Positions 26,178 through 34,671 of a DNA stretch of 64,000 nt are shown one piece after another. Numbering within the stretch: the stretch's first letter is position 1; each line of letters begins with the position of its first letter. This DNA comes from Flammeovirgaceae bacterium UBA2366 (GTDB lineage: Bacteria > Bacteroidota > Bacteroidia > Cytophagales > Cyclobacteriaceae): contig DDTK01000015.1 of the NCBI GenBank assembly GCA_002344065.1, forward strand, positions 124,001 through 188,000, in the 5' to 3' direction. A program made the position numbers and the translations under genes. The notes beneath the pieces were generated by a model. The model saw nothing but the letters and a program-made list of their open reading frames with translations, was not told where the DNA came from and ran no database searches.

Positions 26178-27926
26178 ATGAATTTCTTCAAGTCTTTTTT
26201 AGCGGCTCTACTGGCCCTAACGGTTTTTACGGTAGTTAGCTTTTTACTCATGATCGGCATTTTAGCTTCCCTTGGGTCGGAAGAGAAGGTGGTGGTAAGC
26301 AATAATTCTGTACTACATCTTAAGCTTGATGCCGAGATTACTGAACAGGAAGTTGAAAACCCTTTTGCGGGGTTTCCTTTTCCAGGTGGCGAGGTTCAAA
26401 ATATCGGGTTACTAAAACTCAAAGAAACTATACGTCACGCTAAATCCGATGCTAAAATTCAAGGCATTTTTTTAAATGTGAGTTTTCCTATGACGGGCTT
26501 TTCAACATTAGGAGAAATCCGTGAGTCGCTTATTGATTTTAAAGAAAGTGGAAAATGGGTTGTGGCTTATGCTGATGTGATGTCGGAGCCTGCCTATTAC
26601 CTGGCCTCAGTTGCCGATAAAGTTTACCTGAATCCGGAGGGTGAAGTGGAATTCAATGGCCTTACAGTAGAGATCAGCTTTTTCAAAAAGCTATTCGATA
26701 AACTGGAAATCAAACCTGAGATATTCCGGGTGGGGGATTTCAAAAGCGCGGTAGAGCCTTTCATGTTGGAGAAGATGAGCAACGAAAACCGTTTGCAGCT
26801 CACCGCGTTGATAAACTCTATTTACGATCACGTATTGTCAGGTATTTCAGAATCGCGAAACATTCCTCAACAGAAGCTCCGTGAAATATCCGATAAGATG
26901 CTCGTGCGGAATGCGAAACTGGCCGTAGAACATGGGCTTGTCGATGACTTGTTATACTACGATGAAGTACTTGACGAACTTCGTGGCCGCCTGGGAGTGA
27001 AAGAAACGGAAAAGGTTAAATTCATTGCCCGAAATAAATACAATAAGAGCATAAGTGAAAAGAAAGGAAGTGCAGATGAAATTGCCGTGATTGTTGCAGA
27101 TGGTACCATTATGCCGGGTAAATCCAGCGAAGGAATTATCGGATCAGCAACCATAACCGAAGAAATACGCAAGGCGCGCCTGAGTAAAAAAGTAAAGGCC
27201 ATTGTGGTGCGTGTTAATTCACCGGGCGGAGCTTTTCAGGCCTCCGATGCCATGTGGCGTGAAGTAAAACTGGCTACAGAAGTTAAACCTGTTATCGCCT
27301 CCATGTCCGACTATGCAGCTTCCGGAGGCTACTACCTGGCTATGGCAGCCGATACCATTGTAGCACAACCGCACACCATTACCGGATCGATTGGGATATT
27401 CAGTGTTCTATTTGACGCCAGCGGTTTTTTAGGAAATAAACTGGGCATCACCTTCGATGAAGTGAACACCGGTGAGTTTGGCGAACTGGTTACCATCAGT
27501 CGCCCGTTAACGCAAAGTGAGAAAAACGTTTGGCAAACCCGCACAGAAGAAATTTATGAAACCTTTACCGGCAAAGCTGCCGAAGGGCGTAACATGAGCC
27601 AGGATGATTTGAAGAAAGTGGCTTCGGGAAGAGTGTGGACAGGCTCGCAGGCTGTTGAACGCGGATTGGTAGATGTACTGGGCGGTTATAACGATGCCAT
27701 TGACATTGCCGCCAAGGCAGCAGGACTTGATGATTACTCTATAAAACTTTATCCACGCCAGAAGCCATTCTTTGAGCAGCTTATGGAGTCATTAAGCGAG
27801 AATGCCCGCACCAATACCCTGAAGAAGGAAATGGGTGAGTATTACACCTGGTATTTACAAGCCGTTAAATTGAAGCAGTTTGAAGGGGTACAGGCCAGGA
27901 TGCCGTTTGAATTGCAGATTCAATAA
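26178..27926 (+). CDS. sppA: Signal peptide peptidase SppA, 67K type
   Basis: Membrane-bound Ser-Lys protease that degrades cleaved signal peptides. 582 residues, the long tandem-domain form. One N-terminal membrane helix (about residues 6-30). The general base Lys189 is in GDFKSAVEPFM and the nucleophile Ser382 in YAASGGYYLA, followed by the TITGSIGI segment. The 524 bp after the stop contain no convincing gene on this strand. Confidence 0.95.
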   Translation: MNFFKSFLAALLALTVFTVVSFLLMIGILASLGSEEKVVVSNNSVLHLKLDAEITEQEVENPFAGFPFPGGEVQNIGLLKLKETIRHAKSDAKIQGIFLNVSFPMTGFSTLGEIRESLIDFKESGKWVVAYADVMSEPAYYLASVADKVYLNPEGEVEFNGLTVEISFFKKLFDKLEIKPEIFRVGDFKSAVEPFMLEKMSNENRLQLTALINSIYDHVLSGISESRNIPQQKLREISDKMLVRNAKLAVEHGLVDDLLYYDEVLDELRGRLGVKETEKVKFIARNKYNKSISEKKGSADEIAVIVADGTIMPGKSSEGIIGSATITEEIRKARLSKKVKAIVVRVNSPGGAFQASDAMWREVKLATEVKPVIASMSDYAASGGYYLAMAADTIVAQPHTITGSIGIFSVLFDASGFLGNKLGITFDEVNTGEFGELVTISRPLTQSEKNVWQTRTEEIYETFTGKAAEGRNMSQDDLKKVASGRVWTGSQAVERGLVDVLGGYNDAIDIAAKAAGLDDYSIKLYPRQKPFFEQLMESLSENARTNTLKKEMGEYYTWYLQAVKLKQFEGVQARMPFELQIQ

Positions 27927-28382
27927 CAGCAACCAATTAGGCTGTTTGATAAGGGGTTACAAAGCCATAAAAGTGACTCAATTTTGATGTAAGGTTTTCG
28001 CCAAATTTGTCAAAAAAGTTACTTAAAGTAACACTTTAAGTAACTTTTATACATGAGTATTTCGGGGTGTTTTAGGTGGCTAAGGGCAGGTCGACCCATA
28101 TTTTCGGGATTTCATCTTGAAAAGTTGCTTCCTGGCGCATTTAAATCTGAAGTAACCGCACCCGATTGGTTAACCTAAGGAGAAGTTTAACACCTGTATT
28201 GTTTGACTGAAACCCTATAGTTATCAAATATCAAATAGCTCTTTCTTGAATATGCGTTCTTTGACACCCAACATATCAGGTTGACTGTATCAAATAAGTT
28301 ACTTTCGGACAGGATCGTTGAGCCTGGTACGGGAGAGCATTTGATGTTTCACTCAAGGAAGGATTAATTGGCAAATAGTGTG
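27927..28382. other. Non-coding AT-rich spacer after sppA
   Basis: No supported gene. It contains a perfect 16-bp inverted repeat (28014-28048) and otherwise unremarkable AT-rich sequence. Open frames here have no family features and no sensible start context. It forms the left part of a low-GC segment reaching to about 30000. Confidence 0.6.
28014..28048. repeat. Perfect 16-bp inverted repeat with 3-base loop
   Basis: AAAAGTTACTTAAAGT, then AAC, then the exact reverse complement ACTTTAAGTAACTTTT. It lies 90 bp after sppA. The A and T flanks would allow a weak bidirectional terminator; the arms could equally bind a dimeric regulator. Confidence 0.6.
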
Positions 28383-28423
28383 AAAAGGAAAACAGTACCC
28401 GTGGCTTTACCCACAAGTACTGT
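28383..28423 (-). terminator. Intrinsic terminator of the small secreted-protein unit
   Basis: On the minus strand ACAGTAC (from 28423) pairs with GTACTGT (to 28392), with an inner GTGG/CCAC stem and a short loop. TTTTCCTTTT follows. It lies 28 bp after the 57-residue gene, which supports that gene being transcribed. Confidence 0.8.
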
Positions 28424-28450
28424 AACCCCTTGACTTTCAATTGCTGATAG

Positions 28451-28624
28451 TTAGAATTTATCTTCTGTAACGAATCCCCCTGCAGGTTCATCATATGCCC
28501 TTTGAGGTTGAGTATTTGTGGTTTCCTTAATCTCATTCTCAGAGGATTTACTTATACGAGTTACAGTAAAAGAAACCGTAGCTATTGCAACGATTGCTAA
28601 CAGTATGGATGTTTTTGTTTTCAT
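28451..28624 (-). CDS. Small exported or membrane-anchored protein (57 aa)
   Basis: Not recognised. From the ATG at 28624 it encodes 57 residues: a basic start MKTKTS, a hydrophobic segment ILLAIVAIATVSFTV, then a polar tail rich in Glu, Thr, Gln and Asn ending with PAGGFVTEDKF. The N-terminus fits an uncleaved anchor or a signal peptide without a clear cleavage site. A longer in-frame start at 28756 would run through the upstream lipoprotein gene in another frame and is rejected. It lies 28 bp after the 46-residue lipoprotein gene and just before a strong terminator. The tail shares a GG motif with that protein. Confidence 0.6.
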   Translation of the reverse strand: MKTKTSILLAIVAIATVSFTVTRISKSSENEIKETTNTQPQRAYDEPAGGFVTEDKF

Positions 28625-28652
28625 AATTCGGTTGATTTGGAAATTGGCATGA

Positions 28653-28793
28653 CTAGTTTTTACCTCTGTCACCCTGTACACCACCAGCCCCGTTGTCAAG
28701 TTCTGTGGAAGGCTTAATTTCTTCGTCACTGCAAGCAGATAGGGCAACTGATACAAATGTTGCGAGAACTAAAGAATAGAATAACTTTTTCAT
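28653..28793 (-). CDS. Very small lipoprotein (46 aa)
   Basis: Not recognised. 46 codons from ATG (28793) to TAG. A basic start MKKL and a hydrophobic core SLVLATFVSVA lead to a lipobox LSAC, so cleavage before Cys21 would leave a mature lipopeptide of about 26 residues, acidic then glycine-rich (SDEEIKPS... NGAGGVQGDRG). It heads a two-gene unit with the 57-residue gene and a terminator, and diverges from the TPR histidine kinase with only a short shared control region. A signalling or surface role is a guess from context. Confidence 0.65.
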   Translation of the reverse strand: MKKLFYSLVLATFVSVALSACSDEEIKPSTELDNGAGGVQGDRGKN

Positions 28794-28850
28794 AATTATG
28801 TGGGGTTTAGTTTTAGAGTTGTTACTACATGTTTAAATTGTAAGCCAAAT

Positions 28851-31058
28851 ATGCAGGGTGTAACTAATCCCATTTCAGTTAAAAATTTTGTAAAATTACG
28901 GGTGTACCAATTTTTCAGTAAGTTTTCATTTCAAACACGGGTCTACTATCTTTCTCTGATTCTTCCGATAGTAGTTTCTGTTTCAGCATACAGTCAAAAT
29001 GCTCGTATAGATTCGTTGAATAGTTTAATGACCTCAGCTTCAGGAAGGGACAAGGCTGATATTTTGTATGAGCTAGCATATGAATTTATTGACATTGATA
29101 ATAACCAAGCTATTAAATTTTCCACTGAGAGTAGGCAAATCGCTACACGCCTCGGTGATAGTTTAAGAATTGTAAGAGCTTGTCGCTTACAAAGTTCGGC
29201 CTATCGAAGACTTGAAATTCTAGATAGTGCTATTTCGACAGCAAAGTTTGGTCTGGACATCGCTGTCCGTAATGGATTTAAGAATGAGGCAAAGATTCTA
29301 TTGAATTCTGTCGCAATTACTCACTCATTGAAAGCTGAGTACGATGTGGCGTTAGCCTACCATTTTGAATCATTGATAATGCGGGAAGAGATTGGAACTC
29401 AAGGCGAAGTAAGTGTTACATTAAATAACATCGGTTTTATCTATTTCAAATTAAAGAATTATCGAAAAGCTTTAGAGTATTTTGAGAGGGCCTTAAATAT
29501 TAACAGGGAAATTAAAGACGTCTATGGTCTCGATAGACTTCTTATTAATCTTGGTATTTGTAATATCCATTTGAAGGATTTTACCAAAGCATTAAATTCT
29601 ATTAAAGAAGGATTGCAGGTATGTGGAGAGAATTGTGGAAGCGATATTTTAATTGAAGGTGAATCTGGCCTCGGAGTTGCCTATTACTATTTAAATGATC
29701 TTGATGAATCCTATATACATTTTACTAAGTCTTTAAATTTTGCCACGGATTTTGATAATAAAAGGTTTCAAGCTGAAAACCTTGTATATCTGGCAAGGAT
29801 TGAGTTAAAGAGGGAAAATCTCAAGCAGGCAGAATCACACCTCAAACATGGTGAGGGTATTGTCACTTCTTTAGGTTACAATCAGTTGGTTCTGGATTTT
29901 TATAAAGAATTTTCAAATCTCTATAATCTTCAAAATGCATTTGAAGAAGCTTCATTCTATCAAAAAAAGTATATCGCTTTAAAGGATAGCCTGATTGGCG
30001 AAGAGCTTGTAAAAAACATCGCCCGCACACAAACCCAATTTGAAGAGCGCGAAAACATAAAAACAATTGCACTAAAAGAAGAAGCTCTCTCTCGCCAGCG
30101 CATGCTTAACCTGGCTATAGGAACTATTGCCTTTTTAGCTGCCCTGTTAGTTTTTGTATTGTATCAAAGTAATAAAGTAAAGCGCAGGGTTAACGCCAAA
30201 CTTTCGGATGCTAACGCCATTATTGCTGAGCAGAACAAACAACTTCAGGCACATTCAAATATACTTCAGGCAGAAGTAAATAAGGCCACAGCGGATTTGC
30301 TTGTTGCCAACCAGTCGCTGGACAAGGTAAACAAGGAACTGGATAACTTTATCTATAAAACATCGCATGATATTCGCGGTCCGCTGGCCAGTTTAAAAGG
30401 TATGTGCAACGTGGCGCTCATTGATGTGAAAGATGACCTGGCACTGGATTACCTGCGCAAACTTGATGCTACGGCTACCAAGCTGAACCGCATTCTTACG
30501 CGCCTGCTTATCATTAATCAAATCAATAACGCCACGCTTAATCCTGAACCCTTGTATATGGATGGTATTGTGGATGATATTATCCGGCTGGAAACCAAAA
30601 AAGGCTTACCTGCCGGGTTCATCTTTAAACGGGAGATACAGCGCAACATGGCTATCCGATCTGACGATGCCCTCATTCGTATTATCCTGGAAAACCTTAT
30701 CGACAATTCTATTAAGTTCTATAACGATTCGGATCGTATCCAGCCATTTGTCCTGATTAAGATTTTTACCGATAAGACTTATTTGAACATTCATGTTATC
30801 GACAATGGTGTGGGTATATCCTCCGTTCATCCTGACAAGATTTTTCAAATGTTTACCCGTGCATCTGAAAAATCAGGCACGGGTGGGTTGGGTTTATACC
30901 TGATCAAGCAATCCGCCAATCGGTTGGGCGGTGATGTTGGTTTACGCCTGACTGAACATGGTGATACGGAGTTTTATGTCACTCTTCCCCTTGAAATACC
31001 GCCCGAGCTATTGGAGAAGAAGGAGGACAATAAACTAGCTCCTTCCGTTAAGGTTTAA
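28851..31058 (+). CDS. TPR-containing sensor histidine kinase
   Basis: Sensor kinase with an extracytoplasmic tetratricopeptide region. Counting from the GTG at 28800 (752 residues): signal segment about 48-66 (LSLILPIVVSVSA), TPR-type helices about 85-400 (for example ALEYFERALNINREI), membrane helix 434-456, coiled coil 465-515, then HisKA with His523 in TSHDIRGPLASL and a HATPase domain with NLIDNSIKFYND and GTGGLGLYLIKQ. The ATG at 28851 is given as start; GTG at 28800 or 28902 are alternatives. No receiver domain or adjacent regulator. GC content steps from about 35% in the TPR half to about 47% in the kinase half near 30000. Confidence 0.85.
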   Translation: MQGVTNPISVKNFVKLRVYQFFSKFSFQTRVYYLSLILPIVVSVSAYSQNARIDSLNSLMTSASGRDKADILYELAYEFIDIDNNQAIKFSTESRQIATRLGDSLRIVRACRLQSSAYRRLEILDSAISTAKFGLDIAVRNGFKNEAKILLNSVAITHSLKAEYDVALAYHFESLIMREEIGTQGEVSVTLNNIGFIYFKLKNYRKALEYFERALNINREIKDVYGLDRLLINLGICNIHLKDFTKALNSIKEGLQVCGENCGSDILIEGESGLGVAYYYLNDLDESYIHFTKSLNFATDFDNKRFQAENLVYLARIELKRENLKQAESHLKHGEGIVTSLGYNQLVLDFYKEFSNLYNLQNAFEEASFYQKKYIALKDSLIGEELVKNIARTQTQFEERENIKTIALKEEALSRQRMLNLAIGTIAFLAALLVFVLYQSNKVKRRVNAKLSDANAIIAEQNKQLQAHSNILQAEVNKATADLLVANQSLDKVNKELDNFIYKTSHDIRGPLASLKGMCNVALIDVKDDLALDYLRKLDATATKLNRILTRLLIINQINNATLNPEPLYMDGIVDDIIRLETKKGLPAGFIFKREIQRNMAIRSDDALIRIILENLIDNSIKFYNDSDRIQPFVLIKIFTDKTYLNIHVIDNGVGISSVHPDKIFQMFTRASEKSGTGGLGLYLIKQSANRLGGDVGLRLTEHGDTEFYVTLPLEIPPELLEKKEDNKLAPSVKV

Positions 31059-31119
31059 TTTTTTTACCTCCTGCTCAATGTTCATCTTTGCAGTTTACTG
31101 GCAGAGCAGTTAATTATTT

Positions 31120-33207
31120 ATGAAGAAGTTTAAGCGAACTACCGTTACAGCTGCATTACCTTATGCGAATGGTCCGCTCCACATCGGGCACATTGCGGGA
31201 GCCTATTTACCGGCTGATACGTACGTCAGGTTTTTGCGCCAACGGGGTGAAGATGTAGTGTTTATTTGTGGCTCAGATGAGCATGGCGTAGCAATAACAC
31301 TGGGTTCCAAAAAAGAAGGCGTATCGCCCAAGCAATTTGTCGATAAGTATCATCACCTGATGAAACGGGCCTTTGAGGATTTTGGAATTGGATTCGACAT
31401 CTATTCCCGCACCTCCAGCGACACACATCATGAAACAGCACGTGAATTTTTTACTAACATTTACAATAAAGGTATTTTTCTGGAGGAGACCTCCGACCAG
31501 TATTTTGATGAGCAGGAGCAGATTTTTTTAGCTGATCGCTACATCGCAGGTACATGTCCTAATTGCGGATATACAAATGCTTACGGAGATCAGTGTGAGA
31601 AGTGTGGAACGAGTTTGAGTCCAAAGCAGCTGATTAATCCCCGCTCTACAGTATCCGGCAAAACGCCTGTTCTTAAACCGACCAAGCATTGGTATTTCCC
31701 GCTGGATAAATATGAAGCGTGGTTGAGGGAATGGATTGTGGAAGGTCATAAGGATGATTGGAAGATTAACGTTTACGGTCAGTGCAAATCGTGGATTGAT
31801 CAGGGTTTACAGCCGAGGTCGATTACCCGCGACCTGGATTGGGGGGTATCGGTTCCCTTACCCGATGCTACCGGAAAAGTACTTTATGTTTGGTTCGATG
31901 CACCGATCGGATACATTTCAGCTACCAAGGAGTTAAAGCCTGATGGATGGGAGAAATACTGGAAAGACCCTGAAACCCGCCTGATTCATTTTATTGGTAA
32001 GGATAATATCGTGTTCCATTGTATTATTTTCCCAGCTATACTCAAAGCCGCTGGCGATTATATCCTTCCGGACAATGTTCCGGCTAATGAGTTTTTGAAT
32101 CTTGAGGGTGATAAAATTTCTACTTCACGGAACCACGCGGTTTGGCTACATGAATACCTGGCTGATTTTCCGGGAAGAAGGGATGAACTGCGGTATGTAC
32201 TCACCTCTATTTCACCCGAGACAAAAGACGCTGATTTTACCTGGAAGGATTACCAACAAAAAGTAAACAGTGAATTGGTTTCTATCTTCGGAAATTTTGT
32301 AAACCGTGTGATGGTACTTACCTGGAAATATTTTGAAGGAAAAGTACCATCCGAACATGAGTTGCCGGCAACCGATGAAAGGAGAAAGAAAATTCTGGAG
32401 CATTACCATAAAGCCCATGCCGACCTAAACATATCAGTTAAGGAAATGATCAAGGCCTTACAGGATTTCCGTTTTCGTGAGGCACAATTTCAATTTATGA
32501 ACATGGCCCGTATTGGCAATAAGTTTTTAGCCGATACCGAACCCTGGAAGGTAGCCAAGGAAGATATGGAGGCTGTTGGTTGTATTTTAAACTATGCGTT
32601 AACGATTGTCGGAAACCTGGCCATTGCTTGCGATCCGTTTCTACCGGATGCATCCCTTAACATTAAAAAACAACTTAACAGTAGTTCTTTTGATTCATCC
32701 TGGAAACAGTTTTGGGTTAACGAAGCATTGATCAATGCAATTCCGCAACATCACCAATTAGGAAAGCCTGAATTGCTTTACAGGAATATCGAGGATGAAG
32801 AGATTGAAAACCAAATAGAAAAGTTACGAAGAACGAAAATGGAAAATGAAAAACCTGCTCCATCGTTAAAACCATTGAAGCCTGAAATAACCATTGATGA
32901 TTTTAGTAAACTGGATATTCGGGTTGGTAAGGTATTGGAAGCTGAACGGATGGAAAAATCAAACAAGCTACTAAAGCTAAAAGTAGATACGGGTATTGAC
33001 CAGCGAACGGTATTGAGTGGCATTGCACTGCACTATACGCCTGAAGAAATGGTAGGGAAGCAGGTAACATTGATTGCCAATCTTGCTCCGCGCAAAATGA
33101 TGGGCATTGAATCGCAGGGAATGATTCTCATGGCAGAAGATACGGACGGAAAGCTCCGGTTGATTTTTCCTTCAGAAATAGTTACTCCGGGTTCTACGGT
33201 TAGTTGA
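31120..33207 (+). CDS. metG: Methionyl-tRNA synthetase
   Basis: Charges tRNA-Met with methionine. 695 residues: the HIGH-type motif PLHIGHIAG, a zinc knuckle CPNCGYTNAYGDQCEKCG, the KMSKS-type motif DKISTSRNHAVW, an anticodon-binding helical domain, and a C-terminal EMAP-II/OB domain (DDFSKLDIRVGKVLEAE) that aids tRNA binding and dimer formation. The full-length form with the C-terminal domain is present. Stands alone, followed by a palindrome before the convergent pth. Confidence 0.97.
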   Translation: MKKFKRTTVTAALPYANGPLHIGHIAGAYLPADTYVRFLRQRGEDVVFICGSDEHGVAITLGSKKEGVSPKQFVDKYHHLMKRAFEDFGIGFDIYSRTSSDTHHETAREFFTNIYNKGIFLEETSDQYFDEQEQIFLADRYIAGTCPNCGYTNAYGDQCEKCGTSLSPKQLINPRSTVSGKTPVLKPTKHWYFPLDKYEAWLREWIVEGHKDDWKINVYGQCKSWIDQGLQPRSITRDLDWGVSVPLPDATGKVLYVWFDAPIGYISATKELKPDGWEKYWKDPETRLIHFIGKDNIVFHCIIFPAILKAAGDYILPDNVPANEFLNLEGDKISTSRNHAVWLHEYLADFPGRRDELRYVLTSISPETKDADFTWKDYQQKVNSELVSIFGNFVNRVMVLTWKYFEGKVPSEHELPATDERRKKILEHYHKAHADLNISVKEMIKALQDFRFREAQFQFMNMARIGNKFLADTEPWKVAKEDMEAVGCILNYALTIVGNLAIACDPFLPDASLNIKKQLNSSSFDSSWKQFWVNEALINAIPQHHQLGKPELLYRNIEDEEIENQIEKLRRTKMENEKPAPSLKPLKPEITIDDFSKLDIRVGKVLEAERMEKSNKLLKLKVDTGIDQRTVLSGIALHYTPEEMVGKQVTLIANLAPRKMMGIESQGMILMAEDTDGKLRLIFPSEIVTPGSTVS

Positions 33208-33218
33208 TTTGGCTATTA

Positions 33219-33255
33219 GTCATTAGTCATTTGATGGCTCCCAATGACTAATGAC
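33219..33255. repeat. Perfect 13-bp inverted repeat between metG and pth
   Basis: GTCATTAGTCATT (33219-33231) and AATGACTAATGAC (33243-33255) with an 11-base loop. It lies between convergent genes and has no T run, so it is not a standard terminator. It probably belongs to the same family type as the other intergenic palindromes. Confidence 0.6.
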
Positions 33256-33266
33256 AAGTTTAGGGA

Positions 33267-33827
33267 TCAAGAATTATAGAGACTCATCGTCTTATCAATG
33301 CCGATGGTGCAAAACGATAAGATCATTTCGCCCGCTTTGTCGAGCAGGGGTGGTAAGGCTCCAAACTCTTCTTTGGAGAAATTCCCCAGGACATAACTGA
33401 TTTGTTGCCCTTGTCCAAAATTATTCCCGATTCCAAAACGCAAACGGGCGTACTCTTGCCCGCCCAATGTTTCTTCAATGTGGGTTAGTCCATTATGCCC
33501 GGCAGCGCTGCCTTTCTTTCGCATTCTCAGTGTGCCAAAGGGTAACGCAATATCGTCTACGACAACCAATAAATTTTCTTTCGGTATACCAAGTTCCTGC
33601 AACCAATAGGCTATTGCCTTTCCGCTCAGGTTCATGTAGGTAGTTGGCTTTATCAGGTGTATTTGGCGGCCTTTAAATTTTAGTTCAGCTTTTTCAGCGT
33701 GACGTTTTAACTCAAAGTTTACCGATTTAATATCAGCAAGTCTATCCAATACCAGAAACCCAGCGTTATGACGGGTGAGTTCGTATTCAGTGCCAATATT
33801 TCCTAAACCGGCAATCAGGTATTTCAT
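33267..33827 (-). CDS. pth: Peptidyl-tRNA hydrolase
   Basis: Releases peptides from peptidyl-tRNA dropped by the ribosome. 186 residues, family length. GLGNIGTEYELTRHNAGF carries the conserved Asn and the catalytic His, TYMNLSGKA the substrate Asn, VVDDIALPFGTLRMR and the GSAAGHNGL segment are intact. It belongs to the conserved prs-rplY-pth group, although a terminator-like hairpin lies between rplY and pth here. Confidence 0.97.
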   Translation of the reverse strand: MKYLIAGLGNIGTEYELTRHNAGFLVLDRLADIKSVNFELKRHAEKAELKFKGRQIHLIKPTTYMNLSGKAIAYWLQELGIPKENLLVVVDDIALPFGTLRMRKKGSAAGHNGLTHIEETLGGQEYARLRFGIGNNFGQGQQISYVLGNFSKEEFGALPPLLDKAGEMILSFCTIGIDKTMSLYNS

Positions 33828-33883
33828 ACTTATTTGATAATTTGAAAATTAACCAATTTGAAAATGGAATACTCCATGTAAAC

Positions 33884-33916
33884 AAAAAAACCCTTCTCAA
33901 GTGAGGAGGGTTTTTT
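33884..33916 (-). terminator. Intrinsic terminator after rplY
   Basis: CCCTTCTC and GAGGAGGG arms (one G-T pair) over a 4-base loop, with A7 on one side and T6 on the other, so it may work in both directions. Further AT-rich palindromic sequence (CAATTTGAAAAT and ATTTTCAAAT) surrounds it. Confidence 0.75.
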
Positions 33917-33965
33917 ATTGCCAGCTTCAATTTTCAAATCTTCAAATTGAAGCAATTTCAAATTG

Positions 33966-34643
33966 TTATTTCTTGCCTTCTTCCTTCTTAGGAGCTTCAG
34001 CTTTTTTAGCATCACCTGCAGGAGCGGCAGCGCCAGCAGCAGCCGGAGCAGCAGCACCTTCAGCCGGAGCAGCTGCGGCTTCTTCAGCAGCAAGTTTAGC
34101 AGCACGGGGTACTTCTACAGCAGCAATGGCTGCAGCCTTCGGATCAAGGAATTCAAGTCCTTCAATTTTCATATCGCTAACTTTTACCGCATGGTGAAAG
34201 TCGAGCGTTGAAACATCAACATCAATATGGTCAGGCATATCTTTAGCAAAGCCGGCTACCTTAAGAGTGGCTCTTTTTCTTACTAAAGCACCCCCTTTAT
34301 CTACTCCAGGAGCCTTGCCTACCAAACGAATTGGGATGCTCATCTTTATTTTACGTCCTTCCTCAACTTTCAGAAAGTCGGCATGAAGAATAACTTCACT
34401 TACCGGGTGAAACTGAACTTCCTGAAGAATAGCTTCACTTTCTTCACCTTCAATATTCAGGTGCACAAAGTGTGCTTCATTGGTATATACCAACTCACGG
34501 AACAGAATCATGGGCGCATAAAAATGCACTTGTTCATTTCCGCCATACGCAACACAGGGAACAAATCCTTCATTTCTCAAGCGCTGAGAATCAGACTTGC
34601 CGAGATTCGCTCTTTTATACCCTACAATCTCAACAGTTTTCAT
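33966..34643 (-). CDS. rplY: Ribosomal protein L25 (Ctc/TL5 type)
   Basis: Binds 5S rRNA in the 50S subunit; the long form with an added C-terminal beta domain is related to the general stress protein Ctc. 225 residues: L25 domain (about 1-95), TL5-like domain (about 100-185), then a low-complexity tail of about 40 residues made mostly of Ala, Glu, Pro and Lys, ending KKEEGKK. The tail is beyond the core family length. It lies 28 bp after prs. Confidence 0.95.
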   Translation of the reverse strand: MKTVEIVGYKRANLGKSDSQRLRNEGFVPCVAYGGNEQVHFYAPMILFRELVYTNEAHFVHLNIEGEESEAILQEVQFHPVSEVILHADFLKVEEGRKIKMSIPIRLVGKAPGVDKGGALVRKRATLKVAGFAKDMPDHIDVDVSTLDFHHAVKVSDMKIEGLEFLDPKAAAIAAVEVPRAAKLAAEEAAAAPAEGAAAPAAAGAAAPAGDAKKAEAPKKEEGKK

Positions 34644-34671
34644 GGTTTTAAAATTTAGTTTACGTTTTGAA

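Noticed and set aside
28276..28536. Minus-strand open frame of 86 codons near the small secreted genes
   Set aside because: It runs through the terminator hairpin and overlaps the 57-codon gene in another frame; no signal or domain is seen.
33901..34197. Ala/Ser-rich plus-strand frame opposite the rplY tail
   Set aside because: Produced by the repetitive Ala codons of the rplY tail.
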